From NCBI RefSeq assembly GCF_016892705.1, contig NZ_JAFEMB010000001.1:1178001-1242000 (forward strand): DNA of 64,000 nt. Direction: 5' to 3'. The notes below the pieces were generated by a model. That model was not told the DNA's origin and searched no databases. It saw only the letters and a list, made by a program, of their open reading frames with translations. Shown here in pieces: positions 61,299 through 64,000 of the stretch. The stretch's first letter is position 1. The number at the start of each line of letters is the position of its first letter. The stretch is from Microvirga pudoricolor (lineage in GTDB: Bacteria > Pseudomonadota > Alphaproteobacteria > Rhizobiales > Beijerinckiaceae). The translations under genes and the position numbers were made by a program.

Positions 61299-62581
61299 TG
61301 ACCGGCCGCACCCACATCATTGGCGCCGGCGTCGCGGGCCTGAGCGCGGCCCTCGCGGCCTCGTCCGAGGGCCGCGAGACGATCCTCTACGAGGCCGCCC
61401 CCCAGGCGGGCGGGCGCTGCCGCACCCTCGACCCCGCCGACGGCTTCCGCCACGACAACGGCACCCACGTGCTGTTCACGGCCAACCGCTGCGCCCTCGA
61501 TCTGATCGAGACCGTCGGGGCGCGCCATCAATGGATCGAGCCCGAGCCGGAGGGATTGCCGCTCCTCGACGCGCGAACCGGGCGCCTGAGCCACGTGGGC
61601 CTCACGCCCTGGTCCTGGCTCGACCGCGCCCGCCGCCCGGCGGGCCTGAGCCTGGAAGATCTCGGACGGATCGCCCGGCTCGCCTTCTCGTCCGACGACC
61701 GCCCGGTTTCCGAGGTGGTGGGCAAGACCCCCATCCTCGACACGCTCATCGAGCCGCTCACGGTGGCGGTGCTCAACACCCCCGTGGCGACCGCCTCCTC
61801 CCGCCGCCTCGGCCGCGCCATGCGCAGCCTCCTGTCCCCCGGCGCGGGCCACCTGCTCGTCGCCCGCAACGGCCTGAGCGAGGACCTGGTTCAGCCTGCC
61901 CTCTGGGCGCTGGAGGACCGCGGCGCCACGATCCTGACGGGACAACGCCTGACATCCATCCGCACGCGCGGAGACCAGGTCGCCGCCCTCGTCACCACGG
62001 ACCGGATGGTGGTGCTGCGGCCCGACGACCAGGTGGTGCTCGCCCTGCCGCCCTGGGAGATCGCCCGCCTCGTTCCCCATCTGTCGGTGCCGGACGCGTT
62101 CGAGCCGATCCTCAACCTGCATTTCCGCATGCGCGGCCTCGACCGCCCGCGCTTCGTGGGCCTCATCGGGACCCTGGCCCAGTGGGTGCTGGTGCGAGCC
62201 GACCACGTGAGCGTCACCGTCTCGGCCGCGGACGCCGCCATGAGCCGACCGGCCGCCAGCCTGTCGGCCGCGATCTGGCGCGAGATCGTGCCCGCGCTCC
62301 AGGCGGTGGGCCTCGACGTCGCCCCGGACCGGCAGCCGGAAGCCCGGATCGTGAAGGAAAAGCGCGCCACCATCCGGCAGGCGGCGGGACCCATTCCCCA
62401 GCCGCTCCTGCGGCCCTTCGCCAACATGGCGCTGGCAGGCGACTGGATCGGCGATTTCCCGGCCACCATCGAGAGCGCCGTGATGGCGGGCGAGCGCGCC
62501 GCCGCCCTGCTGGGGCGCCCCCGAGTCCGGGGCTGCGCGCCAAGGGCCGGGGACGCGGCGCGCACGGGCCAGACCGCATGA
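61298..62581 (+). CDS. hpnE: Hydroxysqualene dehydroxylase HpnE
   Basis: The 427-residue flavoprotein has THIIGAGVAGLSAALAASSEG (FAD motif), EAAPQAGGRCRTLDPADGFRHDNGTHVLF, LLVARNGLSEDLVQPALWAL and a C-terminal LAGDWIGDFPATIESAVMAGERAA. The ending GDWI-x-TG-like pattern with ATIESAV is typical of HpnE, which reduces hydroxysqualene to squalene. It follows hpnCD with a one-base overlap (TGATG), and it overlaps ispH by ATGA. Confidence 0.9.
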   Translation: MTGRTHIIGAGVAGLSAALAASSEGRETILYEAAPQAGGRCRTLDPADGFRHDNGTHVLFTANRCALDLIETVGARHQWIEPEPEGLPLLDARTGRLSHVGLTPWSWLDRARRPAGLSLEDLGRIARLAFSSDDRPVSEVVGKTPILDTLIEPLTVAVLNTPVATASSRRLGRAMRSLLSPGAGHLLVARNGLSEDLVQPALWALEDRGATILTGQRLTSIRTRGDQVAALVTTDRMVVLRPDDQVVLALPPWEIARLVPHLSVPDAFEPILNLHFRMRGLDRPRFVGLIGTLAQWVLVRADHVSVTVSAADAAMSRPAASLSAAIWREIVPALQAVGLDVAPDRQPEARIVKEKRATIRQAAGPIPQPLLRPFANMALAGDWIGDFPATIESAVMAGERAAALLGRPRVRGCAPRAGDAARTGQTA

Positions 62582-63522
62582 GCGCGAGCCTGCCGCCCCT
62601 GACCGTTCTCCTGGCCTCCCCGCGAGGCTTCTGCGCCGGGGTCGACCGCGCCATACAAGCCGTGGAGGACGCGCTGATCCGCACCAACCGGCCCGTCTAC
62701 GTGCGTCACGAGATCGTGCATAACGGCCAAGTGGTGCGCGACCTCAAGCGCAAGGGCGCGGTTTTCGTGGAGGACCTGGCCCAAATTCCCGACGGGGCCG
62801 TGGCGATCTTCTCCGCGCATGGCGTTCCCCGCTCGGTGGAGCAGGAGGCCAAACGGCGCGGTCTCGCCGTGCTCGACGCCACTTGCCCGCTCGTGCGACG
62901 GGTGCATGTGGAGGCTCGCCGCCAGACGCAGGCGGGGCGCGAGGTCATCCTCATCGGCCACCGCGACCACGTGGAGGTGGAGGGCACCGTCGGACAGGTG
63001 AAGGGAACCGTGCACGTGGTCGGGAGCGTCGCGGAGGCGCTGACCGTCCAGGTGGCGACGCCGGACCGTGTCGCCTACGTGACCCAGACGACGCTCTCCG
63101 TGGACGACACGCGGGAGATCATCGCGGCCCTCAAGGAGCGCTTCCCGGCCATCGAGGGCCCGGACGTGAAGACGATCTGCTACGCCACCCAGAACCGCCA
63201 GATGGCCGTGCGGGTCATCACGGAGCGGGCGGACCGCGTGATCGTGTGCGGCGCGCGCAACTCCTCCAACTCCAACCGCCTGCGCGAGGTGGCCGAGCAC
63301 CGCGGCTGCCCGGCCCTGCTGATGGAGGACCTGCGCGACCTGACCCTCGCGTTCATCGACGGCGCGCGGGTGATCGGCCTCACGGCCGGCGCCTCGGCTC
63401 CCGAGATCATGGTGCAGCAGGCCCTGCGCCAATTGGCCGAGTGGCGTCGCGTCTCCGTGGAGGAGGTTCGCGTGACGGAAGAGGGCACCCGCTTCGCCCC
63501 GGTGGATTTCGCGCGGCTCTAG
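62578..63522 (+). CDS. ispH: 4-hydroxy-3-methylbut-2-enyl diphosphate reductase IspH
   Basis: The 314-residue enzyme makes IPP and DMAPP in the last step of the MEP pathway. The three 4Fe-4S cysteines are in SPRGFCAGVDRAI, VLDATCPLVRRVH and KTICYATQNRQMAV; active-site residues appear in VRHEIVHNGQVV, FSAHGVP, LIGHRDHVEVEG and CGARNSSNSNRL, with GASAPEIMVQ near the end. It terminates the operon, linking precursor supply with squalene and carotenoid synthesis. ATGA overlap with hpnE. Confidence 0.94.
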   Translation: MSASLPPLTVLLASPRGFCAGVDRAIQAVEDALIRTNRPVYVRHEIVHNGQVVRDLKRKGAVFVEDLAQIPDGAVAIFSAHGVPRSVEQEAKRRGLAVLDATCPLVRRVHVEARRQTQAGREVILIGHRDHVEVEGTVGQVKGTVHVVGSVAEALTVQVATPDRVAYVTQTTLSVDDTREIIAALKERFPAIEGPDVKTICYATQNRQMAVRVITERADRVIVCGARNSSNSNRLREVAEHRGCPALLMEDLRDLTLAFIDGARVIGLTAGASAPEIMVQQALRQLAEWRRVSVEEVRVTEEGTRFAPVDFARL

Positions 63523-63540
63523 GATGCGCCGGGCAGGCCG

Positions 63541-63741
63541 CTAATGCAGCCCGGCCTCTTCGCCCCATCCGATATCCCTGGCGACCAAGTCGGCCGTGGC
63601 GATCAACCGGGACAGGGACGGCAGGTTGGCGATCACCTCCGCCGGAAGCTCCCGCCGCAGGTCGAGAACACACAGGAGAGCCCGGAGAATCACGATGTCG
63701 GAGCGATCCTTCTCGGGCCAGTCGTCAAACGGCATCAGCAT
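63541..63741 (-). CDS. Hypothetical protein
   Basis: The 66-residue acidic protein (FDDWPEKDRSDIVILRALLC, LDLRRELPAEVIANLPSL, IATADLVARDIGWGEEAG) is not recognised. Predicted mostly helical. ATG 63741 has AGGA eight bases upstream. Its start overlaps the end of the next minus-strand frame by 17 bases, so the two are probably co-transcribed. Convergent with ispH. Confidence 0.6.
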   Translation of the reverse strand: MLMPFDDWPEKDRSDIVILRALLCVLDLRRELPAEVIANLPSLSRLIATADLVARDIGWGEEAGLH

Positions 63742-63970
63742 AGGGATGGTCCTGAACGACGTCGTCTGATGGATGAAGGTCCTCGCCCTCGACGAGCAGC
63801 ACCGGATGCCGGATGCCATACACCTCGCGCGACGCCTGCAGGGTTTCCCGGGTCACCCCGGCATAGATCGGAACGACCGGCTGGCCGTCGTATTCGCGGG
63901 GCAGCGCGAGGGGGCGCGCCTTCCACCCGAGCTCGATGATCCGGCTCATGAGGAGAGGATGGGTCTGCAC
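63725..63970 (-). CDS. Hypothetical protein, start unresolved and possibly extending past the window edge
   Basis: The frame encodes MSRIIELGWKARPLALPREY, then PVVPIYAGVTRETLQASREVYGI, ending in an acidic tail. It is open to the right edge of the window, so a longer protein is possible; candidate starts inside are GTG 63970 and ATG 63949. No family recognised. It precedes and slightly overlaps the hypothetical gene at 63541-63741. Confidence 0.5.
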   Translation of the reverse strand: MQTHPLLMSRIIELGWKARPLALPREYDGQPVVPIYAGVTRETLQASREVYGIRHPVLLVEGEDLHPSDDVVQDHPYADAV

Positions 63971-64000
63971 CAGCAGCGCGCGCAGTCCCAGGTGGAGGCA

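Overview
The window looks like a chromosomal segment of a high-GC alphaproteobacterium of the Hyphomicrobiales (Rhizobiales), probably close to Methylobacteriaceae or Microvirga. This is an inference from three things: the GC-rich coding style with long antisense shadow frames; the gene set (ndvA-type glucan exporter, metX-metW, DUF2125, a PHA granule-associated protein, hpnCDE-type squalene genes inside a carotenoid operon); and the dispersed palindromes reading CCTCATCCTGAGG / TCTCGAAGGA, which are common in genomes of this order. No rRNA, tRNA, CRISPR array or intact insertion sequence was seen.

Layout. 1-13 kb is housekeeping: a partial YihY/BrkB protein, a Tat-exported CpdB-type nucleotidase, a PLP trans-sulfuration enzyme, TspO, Hpt, FtsE-FtsX, a YdcF-like protein, a PlsC-like acyltransferase, a hotdog thioesterase, an AAC(3)-I-like acetyltransferase, a RibD/DHFR-like reductase, ChaC and a DUF2125 protein. 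13-18 kb is a lower-GC surface-glycan island: a GT2-GT4 double glycosyltransferase, a coiled-coil methyltransferase, and a multi-pass membrane protein whose frame is broken by one TGA. 18-19 kb holds an ArsR-SRPBCC pair with a clear operator-like inverted repeat. 19-27 kb carries aromatic amino-acid genes (chorismate mutase, hisC, tyrC), an MBOAT/SGNH-like acylation pair, and metX-metW. 27-32 kb has two RTX exoproteins around a DUF486 protein. 32-43 kb has xerD with a coupled micro-ORF, aroK-aroB-corC, an ndvA-type exporter with a coupled hydrolase, a PaiB-like gene remnant, a CAP-domain lipoprotein and a large MscS-type channel. 43-51 kb is a polysaccharide block: a GH2 enzyme, a GH1-RmlD fusion, UDP-galactopyranose mutase and a glycosyltransferase. 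51-52.7 kb has a PHA-system protein, two hypotheticals and an RlpA-like lipoprotein.

The most coherent system is the nine-gene, tightly coupled operon at 52,987-63,522. It encodes two CrtN/CrtP-type desaturase/oxidase homologues, a DUF2141 exported protein, a SAM methyltransferase, an acyltransferase, a CrtQ-like glycosyltransferase, a single-chain HpnC-HpnD fusion, HpnE and IspH. Read together, these genes could supply isoprenoid precursor (IspH), make squalene by the hydroxysqualene route (HpnC-HpnD then HpnE), desaturate and oxidise it to a C30 carotenoid acid, and then methylate, glycosylate and acylate that acid, in a manner resembling staphyloxanthin-type xanthophyll synthesis. The pathway family is established; the exact product here is inference.
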